64,000 bases of DNA from Lytechinus pictus (lineage: Eukaryota; Echinodermata; Echinoidea; Temnopleuroida; Toxopneustidae): assembly GCF_037042905.1 (NCBI RefSeq), contig NC_087257.1, positions 27,465,501 to 27,529,500 on the forward strand, read 5' to 3'. Positions 31,401 through 40,851 of the stretch are shown piece by piece. Every line of letters begins with the position of its first letter. Position 1 is the first letter of the stretch. The notes under the pieces are model-generated. The model worked only from the letters and a program-made list of their open reading frames with translations, was not told the origin of the DNA and did not search any database. Made by a program: the position numbers and the translations under genes.

Positions 31401-34400
31401 GTCAGAGCACTTATCTTTGGACAGGACTACTACCGATTTAAGCTCTTGTTTTTTTTGTGGAGTTTGACTCTTGGCAGACAAATGACTTGCCAGCCTTTGA
31501 AAGCAGTATATGTGTTTTTCTGGTTTTACAGACCTGTATCAATCAGATGTGATTACTTACATCTAACGAGTGACCTTTGACCTCGCCGTTCAACAGACCC
31601 AATGCATGGTATGGATCAAAACTTCTCATCAGTTTTTAACTTCCACCTGCAGTTTGATTACAGGGTGCACATCACAAAGCACAACAATACTTACGTTTTT
31701 ATGAAATTCTTTTTCTAGGTAAATTCAGAATTTTATACCGGCTGGCTGGACCACTGGGAGCAACCACATCAGACGGTGGAAACATCAGCCGTCTGTACAT
31801 CGCTTGATAAGATGCTTGCTTTAGGTGTAAATGTGAACATGTGAGTTTAGACGGCTGGAATAGTCATGATTGTATGGTGATTAAAATGAAGTTTGATTAC
31901 AGGGTGCACATCACAAAGCACAACAATACTTACGTTTTTATGAAATTCTTTTTCTAGGTAAATTCAGAATTTTATACCGGCTGGCTGGACCACTGGGAGC
32001 AACCACATCAGACGGTGGAAACATCAGCCGTCTGTACATCGCTTGATAAGATGCTTGCTTTAGGTGTAAATGTGAACATGTGAGTTTAGACGGCTGGAAT
32101 AGTCATGATTGTATGGTGATTAAAATGAATTTCTAGGTTAATTCGTTCTGTATATCTTTCATAGGTTAATTCAGAATTCTACACTGGTGGAATAGACCAC
32201 TGGGGGCGCAAACATACGACCGTAGACACGTCAAAAATCTGTTCGTCACTCGACAAGATACTGGCGTTAGATGCCAATGTTAATATGTGAGTTCAGGTGG
32301 CTGGGTTATGCATGCATTAGATTATGAATATGCCAAAATACATTTTGTGATGGTACTTGCAAATGGTCATCACATCAATGCACTTGTACATCGCATAAAA
32401 TGATTTGCTAAATTTTTTGCTTTTGATCAATAATTGACAGGGATGTGAGATTTGAGCTTTCAAGCTGATTTCAGCTTTTCATTTTCATTTTTTTGTGAAT
32501 TTACGCTATTAAAAAAGAGCAAGATTATGCAATATCAGCCTTTTCCAGCTCTTTTTTATCTTTGGTCACTCACAGACCAAACGTGCACTTTTCCTTTGGG
32601 AAAAAGCTCTAAATTTTCTCTCAATGTCACTTTCAGAGGGTAGAGGAAACTAATGCTAATGAGTGTCTTTGGAAAGCTCTTTCAAAGTTAGACCATTCCA
32701 TTTGAGAGACGGTGACCAGCAAGTAGTTTAGTCCGGATTCATCTCGGGAATTTTTTTTTTAGTAACCTTTTAGTGTGTGCATTAGCAGAATGAATATTTC
32801 TGAAATGATGTTATGAAATATTTAATAGGTGCTTGAAACTGGTGTTTCTAAGTGCACATTATTCTGCACAATTACATATTAACAGCGGGTAACAAAGTTG
32901 AATGAGCGTAGTCAAACAAAAATAATTTGGTAAAACCAATCAAAGCTGAAAATCACAGCTGGTACACACCTTCTTTGACTTGACCCACAATTGCGCCATT
33001 TAAGAGAATTAACTGCTAAATAAGGCAAGCTTTGAGCAGGGTTTTTTTTTTGCATCATATATATTTTTGTAAGCATTAGTCAAATCTATTTTTTCTGTCA
33101 TCTCTTCTGTAATGTTAATGCTTCCCCCATGCAGGTAAATGTTTAAAGGAGGCACTAATTTTGGCCTCTGGAATGGAGCTAATTTCCATCCAGTCCATTT
33201 GCTATTTCTTCTCTTTAAAGAGGTTGGATGTCATGGTTTTCCATCTGTCTCTATCCAGTGCAATCTCACAGCATCCATTCATCTTTCTTCCCGTCATCTC
33301 ACTATTTCCAAGCCAACTTTTCCATTTTCGACCTCTTCCTCTCCTGCCTACAATTTATGGCTTCTGGGGGGTGTTTCACAAAGATATAAGTATGACTTCG
33401 AGTCGCACATAAATACCGAGTTGCGTATGGTATGAAAGGCTTGACCGAATTGGTCAGATCATGTCATGAGGACGCGCACTACTACGTATCTATCAATAAG
33501 ATCGCGTGTTGCGTATCATGTACGCGTCTGCATTTAAGTGCGACTTAAGTCATACTTAAATCTTTGTGAAACACCCCCCCGGTTTGCATCTCTCTATCAA
33601 TATTAGTTTATTGATTTTAGTTTATTGATATTATCAGATTGATATTAGTTCGATATTGATATTAGTTTGCATTTCTTTATGAATGATATTAGCTAATTTC
33701 CCGAACTATAACCCCCAGTCGACCACCTATAAAGATGATGCGTAATAAAGTTGTAGCTGTTTTTGCATTGAATGTTTCTCCCCATACAGGTACATGTTTG
33801 AAGGAGGCACTAATTTTGGTTTCTGGAATGGAGCTAATTACGGAGGCAACATGTACAACTCCCAACCAACCACCTATGATTATGATGCACCACTGACGGA
33901 GGCAGGGGACCCCACCCCAAAGTACATGGCGATTAGGAACGTCATTGGCAAGGTGAGAAGTAGCTTATTATCTCGGCGGAAGTTGCAGCTTTTGTCTTTG
34001 CCTGTACAAGTGTGAAGCTCTTACGGGAAACGTCAGCAACAGGTCTGATGTGACAGACTATGTATCCACCCATACACTCTAGTCTTGCATTAGTTTTTTT
34101 TCCCTTACCACCTGGGATCAGGGTCTGTGCATTCAGACTAGTCTAAAGATGTGGTTTAACCATGGATAGCAAATTGTCACATGTATTTCTTCAGTACAAT
34201 TTGAATTTATCAGTTCATTTGGCACTCAAGTGATTAACAACTTTTTTGTGGAAAAAAAGTTTATCCCTCTATATTAAAGCATGTGGAAAGAGCACAGTAA
34301 ATATGAGAAACAGACAATGTAAACATAATTGTTGATGTTTTCAGCCTCCTATGATTTCATCAGAGAGGTATACCTTTTTTAAATTAAACCAGTCTTCAGA

Positions 34401-37400
34401 ATATATACCAAGGGGTTTGATATTTACACTGCCCAACTTTGGCAAAAGGAAGCAAGTGACACATCAGTCAAATTTGAATTATTGTTGTTTCTGAATTACC
34501 CTTTGTATGTTGCACGTTCAGGCAAAATTTAGGGAAGAAATTATCATTCTATGGAAAGATATTGAAGAAAATATGCTGTTAAATTGCATTGACTCCTATG
34601 TAAATGACGAACACACATTACTCATTTACAATTTTGTAACTTGCTTCCTTTTGCCAAAGTATGGCAGTACAGTTTGGATGTAAATGACAAGTAAACAAAA
34701 CGTCCACTTAGAATTGTACTTTTCCATTTCTACACATGAAGGCAACTCCATGGCCTCATTTAAAAAAGACAATGATTTCATGATTGTAGTAAGTTTACTA
34801 TAATAATTTGAACTATAATGAAATATTTAATTAAGAATGACTGCTAGGCCTTGTTGGTACTTATCATGTTGGCAAAGTACCATAAATAAAGCTTTTTCTT
34901 AGGCACTTGCTATATTGGATGTTGTATATTCCTGCTCTATTTCTATTTTTCTCATTAAAGCACTAGGAGGCATATTTTGTGATGAGCGGTATACAGATAT
35001 TATTATCAAAGATACTACAAGGGGAAGATTGGACAGTACATAGAGCGCGCAATGAAACGCTTGGGAAGAGTGCCCTACAGCGTTGAGTAACAACCTTTTT
35101 TTACCTTTGCGTATCGCGATATGGTTGCGTACAAAACGTATGAGAGAAATGGTGGAGGGGTGAAGGAATAGACAATTTTTACATTTAAAGTTTTTTTTTA
35201 TTCAATTTTTTTTTTCTTAAATTGGAGATGAATATATTTCAGAGGTTTCTGGGTAATAAAAGGTGGAATTATTCCCATGCACCGCCCCTGGGCCCTCTCC
35301 AAAATCCCCTCTCATTCTCCCCATGTTTTATACACAGCAGCGTGCCGTTGTGTGATGGTTAATACCTCGGTCACATTTGCTCTACGGCGGCCGTAAGTCG
35401 AGTCGAAAACAGCCGTTTTAACATATTTTGTACCAGCTACATACTGTAGGTGATTTAAATAAAAGTGAATAAAACGGCTGTTTTCGACTCGCGCTACGGC
35501 CGCCGTAGAGCAAATGTGACAGAGGTATTACTTACTCAGCGCTAGTGGGCGCCCTTCCCCATGAGTATTAATCTAGCATTTCAAAAAATCACCGAAGTGT
35601 CCGATCTTTCCCTTGTAGTATCTTGATTATTATTATTATCATTTTCTTTGGCTTCTTTTAGCACCTTCCTCTGCCACCTGGACCCATACCCCCTCCAACA
35701 AAGAAATATCCCTACGGTGTGGTAGACATGGCCTTCACAGCAACTATCTATGATGTCTTAGATCAGCTATCTCCCTACGGACCAATCTATGCAGACTATC
35801 CCATCACCATGGAAACCATGAAGCAGGTAGGATGATGAACACAAGAGGGAGCCCTTTTAGATTTCAACTGTCTTAGCATTGTATACTCAAAATATTGAAA
35901 TGTTGATCTCTGACAGAAGTGAACAAAAGTCCTGGTAAAAATATGAAATTTACAGTTCAAACACTTAATATGCATATGCGCGGTCAGTCAAACCGTCGTA
36001 TCGGCACTGCTTTGACTTTGCACGTGAAAAAGCGATACAACGTTTTGACTGACCGCGCACAGTGAAATCGCGGTCAGGGTTGTTGCATCGCCTATGGTGT
36101 TTTTGTACAGGGAAAATCTAAACTGGTCAAACTGAAATAACAAGCATGTAGCTGTTTTGCGATTTTTTTCTCAGATCCTTGGTTTGTGTCAAGTCAAGCA
36201 ATTGTCTTGGTTTTTCCAACCATGTATTTTTCTGGCAAATGAATATGTTGTAAGGCAGGGGAATTAAGTGTGAAAACTACAGTAAACTTTGAAGTTGATT
36301 TCTCTGAAATGGGTTTTCGGATGACCACTGACGATTTATTCATGAACTGAAAGGGAGCATTGCATCTGTGAGGTCTATGTAGAATCATGCTCCGCTCTAA
36401 TATATCAACTTTTTAATTATTTCTATGAGTACAGTATCAAGGATTCATGCTGTATCGTACCCAGCTAATGCATAACTACACAACTCCTACCAACCTAACT
36501 ATAGAAGGGATCCGAGATCGAGGATACATCATCGTTGATCAGGTAATAATAACAATCTCATTTCTCTCTTCGCAATGGCAATTGTACTTTGCCCTACTTG
36601 CGCAAAAGGACTGGTGATATATCAGTAAAATTAAACATTATAGTACTTTCAACCCACAAAGCCACTACTGAAACAGGTGACCCAGGCCTCAACCTGGAAC
36701 CTCAACCCTCTGCAACAATTTGTAACCTCCCCTCTGCAGCTTAAAGTTGAATTAAGAAGGGGGTGAGTTTCCATAAATATAGGTTCTACATACAATATAT
36801 AGTATATATAAGTTGTTCAAACACATAGCATGTCACAATAATCCTCTGCCTTCTCGATATTTTGCTTTGAAAGTCTATGAAATTAGCCACCTGTCGGAGC
36901 CCGAGAGACGAGTGTACAGAAAAGTCACTCGGAGTGTGACGTCACCGGGGGGAATTTAGTATAAGAGGTGCCTGAATGTCATACAGAAATGCTATGCAGA
37001 GAGAGAAAGATATTTTACAAATTTTTTTCAAAGCAACTCAAATCAAACAAATAGGACTGATATGTACAAATCTTTACTTTCCCTGTATAAAAAACAGTAT
37101 GAATAACCACCATGAACTCTTCAATCATGATGTAAGATAGCAAACAGTGAGTTATTGAATGATATTTTCACTATTTCTCATTTATTTTATCACGATGTTC
37201 AATCGAGTGAGTAGCTGGAAAGTAATTCCGGCGGCTAGCTCAGCGCGCGCTGAACGCATAATACTATAGTACACACAACACCCAGGCATTGAGTGTACTG
37301 TTATGGTCTGGTATGTCGACTTAGTTCATGGCCGTGCAGCGATCCCCTGGCGTTTTTTCTTCTTTTCTTTTGTCTATGACTCCACTTTTATATCCTCTGG

Positions 37401-39924
37401 ATCATTTCCACTCATAGCTCATTCCACAGAACAATCTTGAACCAAACGTATAGTATTCTTTCTCGGCCTTCTGAGTTGTTTTCTATATTTAATTGCGCTA
37501 GGGGTCACCGTCACACATACAAACGCAATTCGGAAGTGAGTTGAAGACAGAAAGATATATAGTAATTGGTATACATCTCTATGGTTGAAGACAACAAGAA
37601 CGGTACGGTATAGCTCGACAGCTAGCTGCGCCGGATCGGAGCGGGCGGCCGGTCGGCACAAAGCAATTCCGCAACCAACTGTGTTTTTTTGCAAGAGCCG
37701 CGTCACACGCGGATAAATATGTCATAATAACACGTCTGCTACGTTATCGACTGGTGAGAAGATCTCGATCAAATTTCATATTATTCACCTTGAAATTATT
37801 CCTTTAGGGTCTATGGTATCATTCTGAGGGAATTCACATATTTGGAATAATAGTACGGCCACAAATATTTTAATCATTTCCTCTTTGCAAGTTCTATGGC
37901 TCGCAGATACAACTTCAACTGCAGTTATTCCATATGAAGGAGTACGTGCATAGTACACAAAACGGCACTGCCTTGTTACTACACCGGGACCGAATACCCC
38001 CCAGTGACGTCACACTCAAAGAACACCCGTCTCGGTAGGCATTGCAGGATCGAACTCAGGGAAAATGGGTAGGGATAAATCGTTCAAATTCACTATTTTG
38101 AAAAAAGAAAATGGGGGGTCGAATCACCTATTAGTGTTTGGGGGGTTGTAAGGTTGCTATTAATGTAAATATCTCAATATTTGGAATCGTCTTCTTAATT
38201 CAACTTTAAAAAGATTACAGGTTCATGCTGCATTGCACAGGTGAAAAGTTAAATGTGATAAGGTTCTTGCTTTTGTCAGTCATGGCATTTGACAAACCTA
38301 CCTTTTTGTTTCCATGTGATTGTTCAGGTCTGGGTTGGAACATTGAACAGAAATAACGCAACTTCAATCAACATCACAGGAATAGAAGGGATGACCCTTG
38401 ACATCCTTGTAGAGAACCAAGGCCATATCAACTATGGGTCAGGAATGCTTGACCCCAAGGTAGGTTATTTATCATGTATTTATTTATTTGGCTTTCCATA
38501 CTCTTTATTGTCCCTCATTGTTTTCATTCCAATTTCAGGTTGTGTGTCATTAAAAACTTGTTGTAATCGCAAATCCATGATTTCTATTACAAATGTAGTA
38601 TTAGCTTATCAAATCGAATGATGATCAGCAGTTCGAGACTGTTATAGAGCATTCACAGAAGCGGACACCTTGAAAGACAAACAAGAAAAATCTGTCTATC
38701 AAACCTACAAGTAGAATGTATGTTTGCATATACATATATATAGTGGCTAAAGTTGATTTATATTTGTGAAATGGAGGTCAAGATGTCATGTGGAAATGCT
38801 CAAGTATCAAAATTAATGTATAAATTTGTCTTTAAATTTATTGCTACCAGTTGAATTTGTGATATTGTTATTTCTTCTCTTTTGTACATGTAGTGCACAT
38901 ACTTGTTTTTAATCCATTCCACAGGGAATAATCAGTAACGTCACATTAGACGACACCATCCTTGCAAAATGGTCCATCTATTCCTTGGACTTGGACAATG
39001 TCCTTCCCAAACTCCAAGCCCTCCGTCTTCAGCAGAGCCGCAAGACTGGAAACTTCATCCAAGAGAGGGCGCCCCACTGCAAAGATGGTGGTTACGTACC
39101 ATCATTCTATCTTGGATCATTCCCTGACCTGACAGCAGTAGATCCACCTCAGGATACGTTCCTCAAGACGAGTGGCTGGACCAAGGTAAGGTTGCAGTTA
39201 CTGTAATACATGTAGTTCAGGGTAACTTGCCATTATTGTAACTATATGTACCATGGAAAACTTGATGATTGATTGACTGTTGATCTCTAGTACTATATAC
39301 ATGTACATGTATTAGTTGCCAAAATGGCAAATTGGTAATTGTAGCTCTTCATGAAACAAAATCTAAATAATTCCTCCATAAATCATGTGTCACTGGCTGC
39401 TATGCCGGGCCACCTGCTTGGTTTACCAACTGACTGCTTATGGCGAACAACTATGATTATTTGTCGCTTTTAATTCATTAGATTTTAAGGTCCTCTAAAA
39501 AGATATAGTAGTGTTGATAAACTAGGAAGAGAAACAGTATATTACATTCTGTTAGGAGTAAACTTTCTATTTCCAACAAATTTAATTCATCCTTTTAAGA
39601 TACCTTATTCATAAGCCACTTTCTCTCTTTTGTTTTCTTTCTTTATAGGGCCAAGCCTTCATGAACGACTTCAACCTGGGTCGGTACTGGCCTCTAGCTG
39701 GACCTCAGATCACCTTGTTTGTTCCTTCGAACCTGATAAAACCAAGTCCAGCCAAGAATACGGTCTTTCTTTTAGAACTTGAGAGACCACCATGTTTAAA
39801 TCAGACGGATCCTTGTACTGTAGAGTTTATAGACCGACCGATCATCAATGCTACTGTCAGCTCTGATCTTGATGATGCATTTGGGAACAACATCTATGAA
39901 GGGCATGCTTTCACTGAAATCTGA
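19373..39924 (+). CDS. GLB1: lysosomal beta-galactosidase (GH35), complete, 14 exons
   Basis: Removes terminal beta-galactose from GM1 ganglioside, glycoproteins and keratan sulfate in the lysosome. Exons: 19373-19438, 26089-26258, 27143-27293, 28265-28325, 29617-29711, 30108-30288, 30952-31010, 31719-31840 (exon 8, with alternatives), 33790-33952, 35662-35826, 36435-36542, 38328-38459, 38925-39185 and 39649-39924. All phases join and give about 669 residues, against 677 in human. Order: signal peptide 1-22, [19 protein letters not shown], acid/base VENEYGSY (E185), nucleophile [12 protein letters not shown] (E265), YDYDAPL, then the beta domains to FVPSNLI and VEFIDRP. Human GLB1 uses the same glutamates (E188, E268). 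Introns are rich in MITEs and LINE pieces. Exons 8, 9 and 14 have extra copies, described separately. Confidence 0.97.
19439..20330. other. GLB1 intron 1, 5' part
   Basis: No repeat family or exon recognised up to the LINE fragment. Confidence 0.5.
20370..20960 (-). mobile_element. LINE fragment, 3' part of reverse transcriptase ORF
   Basis: Reads [20 protein letters not shown] in one frame, then after a frameshift near 20870 [27 protein letters not shown] and [13 protein letters not shown], typical of the RT thumb and C-terminus of CR1/Jockey-type LINEs. Antisense to GLB1 in intron 1; dead. Confidence 0.85.
21300..22505 (-). mobile_element. CR1/Jockey-like LINE, 5'-truncated, open RT frame
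   Basis: A 315-codon - strand frame (22500-21553) starts inside the reverse transcriptase palm: [20 protein letters not shown] at residues 14-33 and the catalytic FADD at 45-48, then [26 protein letters not shown] and [13 protein letters not shown], ending at TAA-type termination. The 3' tail reads AAATAAATTGAATTGAATTG on the - strand. The truncation point abuts a repeat containing GGATCCTGACATCGAGGCAC. The frame is uninterrupted, so the insertion is fairly recent. Confidence 0.88.
22556..23080. repeat. about 520-bp direct repeat, copy 1
   Basis: Same order and strand as 24541-25050, with shared landmarks AACAAGGTTATGATA, CATATTACTTTCCACCAATAG, GAGCGCTCTGGTGAATACAA and CATTGGCATACCATAGTCC, and scattered substitutions. 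An interspersed element of unknown class. Confidence 0.85.
23098..23337. repeat. foldback MITE, about 60-bp arms
   Basis: GGCACAGACTGGAACCTC...AAGTTCTGTC...GAATTC and its inverse ending GAGGTTCCAGTTTGTGCC enclose about 120 bp. Confidence 0.85.
23479..23664. repeat. foldback MITE related to the preceding one
   Basis: Ends AGAATCCTGACATAGAGGCA and TGCCTCGATGTCAGGATTCT are inverted, with GGACCCTCAAAAA/TTTTTGAGGGTCC inside. Confidence 0.8.
23980..24152. repeat. foldback MITE, family C copy 1
   Basis: GGGTGTTTCATAAAGCTGTTC and its inverse GAACAGCTTTATGAAAC enclose two inverted GACTGGTGATCC-like blocks. Another copy touches GLB1 exon 3 at 27291-27472. Confidence 0.88.
24541..25050. repeat. about 520-bp direct repeat, copy 2
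   Basis: Matches 22556-23080 over its whole length. The two copies are separated by about 1.5 kb of other repeats. Confidence 0.85.
25051..26088. other. GLB1 intron 1, 3' part
   Basis: No exon or named repeat recognised. Confidence 0.5.
26089..26258 (+). CDS. GLB1: GLB1 exon 2
   Basis: Encodes [20 protein letters not shown], then [14 protein letters not shown] and [12 protein letters not shown], the conserved start of the GH35 barrel. Acceptor ACACCAG, donor AC|GTAAGG. Confidence 0.97.
27143..27293 (+). CDS. GLB1: GLB1 exon 3
   Basis: Encodes [21 protein letters not shown] and [14 protein letters not shown]. Its donor GTGGGT is the first part of a family C MITE that begins exactly at the exon end. 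Confidence 0.97.
27291..27472. repeat. foldback MITE, family C copy 2, abutting exon 3
   Basis: CTGGTGGGTGTTTCATAAAG at the exon 3 boundary matches the copy at 23978-24152 base for base over 24 bp, and the inverse end is CAGCTTTATGAAACACC. Confidence 0.88.
27505..27960 (-). mobile_element. LINE fragment, end of reverse transcriptase ORF
   Basis: The - strand encodes [40 protein letters not shown] and [12 protein letters not shown], the standard C-terminal tail of CR1-type RT proteins. It ends with a stop near 27529. Antisense in GLB1 intron 3. Confidence 0.85.
28265..28325 (+). CDS. GLB1: GLB1 exon 4
   Basis: Encodes [20 protein letters not shown], matching [10 protein letters not shown]...LRSSD. 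Donor T|GTGAGT, phase 1. Confidence 0.95.
28880..29150 (-). mobile_element. tRNA-derived SINE, degraded
   Basis: The - strand head contains a B-box-like GTTCAAATC next to AGAGGGTCGTG. The body contains TTTGCCACTCTCCACCCAGG and GGGTACCCAGT, also seen at 47300-47400 and, in shorter form, at 61205-61487. Confidence 0.65.
29617..29711 (+). CDS. GLB1: GLB1 exon 5
   Basis: Encodes [19 protein letters not shown], followed in the next exon by the catalytic VENEYG. Acceptor TTATTGTAG, donor CAG|GTAGGT. Confidence 0.96.
30108..30288 (+). CDS. GLB1: GLB1 exon 6, acid/base glutamate
   Basis: Opens with [13 protein letters not shown] (E185 of the model, human E188) and continues DVVLFTTDG and [18 protein letters not shown]. 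Confidence 0.97.
30952..31010 (+). CDS. GLB1: GLB1 exon 7
   Basis: Encodes [19 protein letters not shown] and ends in phase 0 at GTAAGT, directly before the nucleophile exon. Confidence 0.95.
31141..31335. repeat. degraded foldback MITE
   Basis: GGGTGTTTCATAAAG at the left and CTTTGTGAAAAAACCC at the right, with TTGGTCAGATCATG inside, as in the element at 33366-33590. Confidence 0.6.
31719..31840 (+). CDS. GLB1: GLB1 exon 8, copy A
   Basis: 122 nt, phase 0 in and phase 2 out. Encodes [17 protein letters not shown] and [14 protein letters not shown]265 is the nucleophile and W270 corresponds to human W273. Confidence 0.93.
31958..32079 (+). CDS. GLB1: GLB1 exon 8, copy B (same as A)
   Basis: Same sequence and splice sites as copy A, 239 bp downstream. 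Splicing A to B would create ATG TAA at the join, so only one can be used. Confidence 0.85.
32165..32286 (+). CDS. GLB1: GLB1 exon 8, diverged copy C
   Basis: Also 122 nt with intact acceptor (CATAG) and donor (GTGAGT). Encodes [18 protein letters not shown] and [13 protein letters not shown]. The nucleophile Glu is kept, but Trp-Leu after it is Gly-Ile. Many changes are conservative, which suggests it has been under selection since duplication. Confidence 0.82.
33135..33187 (+). pseudogene. GLB1: broken copy of GLB1 exon 9
   Basis: After an acceptor CATGCAG it reads [15 protein letters not shown], matching exon 9, but the first complete codon in frame is TAA (exon 9 has TAC). Homology stops after GGAGCTAATT, where unrelated repeat-like sequence begins. 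Including it would truncate the protein. Confidence 0.85.
33366..33590. repeat. foldback MITE
   Basis: GGGGGGTGTTTCACAAAGAT and ATCTTTGTGAAACACCCCCC are exact inverses; the next 25 bp (ATAAGTATGACTTCGAGTCG) also pair with the right arm. Confidence 0.9.
33790..33952 (+). CDS. GLB1: GLB1 exon 9
   Basis: Encodes [16 protein letters not shown] and [19 protein letters not shown], the highly conserved active-site end of the barrel. Donor AAG|GTGAGA. Confidence 0.97.
34436..34672. repeat. foldback MITE
   Basis: ACTTTGGCAAAAGGAAGCAAGT and its inverse near 34638-34660, with CTGCC/GGCAG outside them. Confidence 0.85.
35000..35643. repeat. outer foldback with a nested MITE at 35361-35530
   Basis: Outer arms carry AAAGATACTACAAGGGGAAGA and its inverse near 35600-35630. 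Inside, 35361-35530 is a separate palindrome with about 58-bp arms (ACCTCGGTCACATTTGCTC; GAAAACAGCCGTTTTA). Confidence 0.8.
35662..35826 (+). CDS. GLB1: GLB1 exon 10
   Basis: Encodes [17 protein letters not shown] and [20 protein letters not shown], matching the linker and first beta domain. Confidence 0.93.
35977..36059. repeat. short inverted repeat
   Basis: TGCGCGGTCAGTCAAA and TTTTGACTGACCGCGCA pair across about 50 bp. Confidence 0.75.
36435..36542 (+). CDS. GLB1: GLB1 exon 11
   Basis: Encodes [11 protein letters not shown] and [11 protein letters not shown], matching YGFVLYRT and DRAYVAVDG of human GLB1. Exactly 36 codons. Confidence 0.93.
36895..38045. mobile_element. about 1.15-kb non-autonomous DNA element with inverted ends
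   Basis: GAGTGTGACGTCACCGGGGGG near 36931-36951 is inverted near 37996-38017 (CCCCCCAGTGACGTCACACTC), and GAGACGAGTGTAC pairs with ACACCCGTCTC. The interior has no transposase frame. It fills much of GLB1 intron 11. Confidence 0.65.
38328..38459 (+). CDS. GLB1: GLB1 exon 12
   Basis: Encodes [13 protein letters not shown] and [16 protein letters not shown], matching TLDLLVENMGRVNYGA. Confidence 0.96.
38925..39185 (+). CDS. GLB1: GLB1 exon 13
   Basis: Encodes [21 protein letters not shown] and [14 protein letters not shown], matching FYMGNF and PQDTFIQFPGWTKG. The N-glycosylation site NVT is visible. Confidence 0.96.
39649..39924 (+). CDS. GLB1: GLB1 terminal exon 14
   Basis: Encodes [29 protein letters not shown] and [13 protein letters not shown], then a stop at 39922-39924, 91 codons in all. 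No good AATAAA follows within 900 bp apart from one at 40846, at the edge of a MITE. Confidence 0.96.
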   Translation, partial: GQAFMNDFNLGRYWPLAGPQITLFVPSNLIKPSPAKNTVFLLELERPPCLNQTDPCTVEFIDRPIINATVSSDLDDAFGNNIYEGHAFTEI

Positions 39925-40020
39925 CGTTTATTTTAATATGATGTTATTCAATAATAATCCAATCCATATTTTATTGTGTAAAATAGAAATCAGAAAAAGC
40001 AATCCTTCAAAAATTAATTT

Positions 40021-40206
40021 AAACCAATTGATCTTGGGCCCGGCAGCCACTGAGCAGTGCCAGATTGACCTTGCTCAATCCCTAAGATTGTAGAACGCTA
40101 AAGAGGGTAGCAGCAACCCCCATCTTTTAACGTCTTTTTGGTCTGATGCAGCGGGTGCTTGAACTCCAGACCTTGTGAGGCGGACGTTCTACCAACTGAG
40201 CCAACA
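40021..40206 (-). mobile_element. tRNA-derived SINE in the GLB1 3' region
   Basis: The - strand begins GTTGGCTCAGTTGGTAGAAC (A box) and has GGAGTTCAAGCACC (B box), followed by a body ending near CCGGGCCCAAGATCAATTG. Its 3' half is included in the downstream exon duplication, so the SINE predates that event. Confidence 0.75.
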
Positions 40207-40557
40207 CAATTTTATGGCAATCATCAAAGCTCATCTCTAGTTTTTAGTTGTGAAATTAATATTGTTCTCATACAGTACTCCTTTCCCAGCAAGATCCTAT
40301 TGATATAAAAGAAATTTGGTAGGACCCTGATTTCATGGAGTGGTGTTATCCCGTAGAGGAAACCTTTCATTGGTTTAAGCAAGTTAATGTACAACCAGGG
40401 GCCTGTTGCATAAAACTTTTGCCATAAAAAAACTCTGGCAAATACACAAAAACTCTGGCAAACAAATTGCAACGGGCCCCAGGACATTGTCGAGTTTTTC
40501 GAGTTTGAGTCATCCAATCAATATCAACTATATGGAAAGCCATCAATGACACAATTC

Positions 40558-40851
40558 GGTGGATTCACAAAATGGTGCGCCATCTATCGGTTGCAGCGAA
40601 CAGGCCAAATTTCTAATTGTCTAAATTTTGCAAAGAAATATGCAGGCAAATTTCTCTCCTACCTCATGGACCCTAGTAAACAGCATATCCAGTCGAGCCG
40701 TGTCGGCCAGTGCTGAATAATCGCATGCATGCATTCACTTTAGTACTAGCACGTGCAACAGATGTCGCCTTTTTCCTATGATGCATTGCAATTTTCAGCC
40801 TGTCCACTGCAATCGATAGATGGTGCACCGTATTGTGAATCCACCAATAAA
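40558..40851. repeat. MITE with about 38-bp inverted ends
   Basis: GGTGGATTCACAAAATGGTG and its inverse ending TTGTGAATCCACC, with CATCTATCG/CGATAGATG inside. Confidence 0.88.

Larger units (their letters stand above)
31651..32128. repeat. 239-bp tandem duplication containing GLB1 exon 8
   Basis: The unit from GTTTGATTACAGGGTGCACA to ATTAAAATGAA occurs twice in a row with no difference that I could see, carrying exon 8 and both its splice sites. Confidence 0.92.

Noticed and set aside
33139-33435. 98-codon frame beginning FKGGTNFG as a real alternative exon
   Set aside because: An in-frame TAA follows the acceptor and homology to exon 9 ends after 53 bp.
39848-40093. 81-codon frame overlapping the GLB1 last exon and SINE
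   Set aside because: It is a shadow frame of the exon running into SINE sequence.
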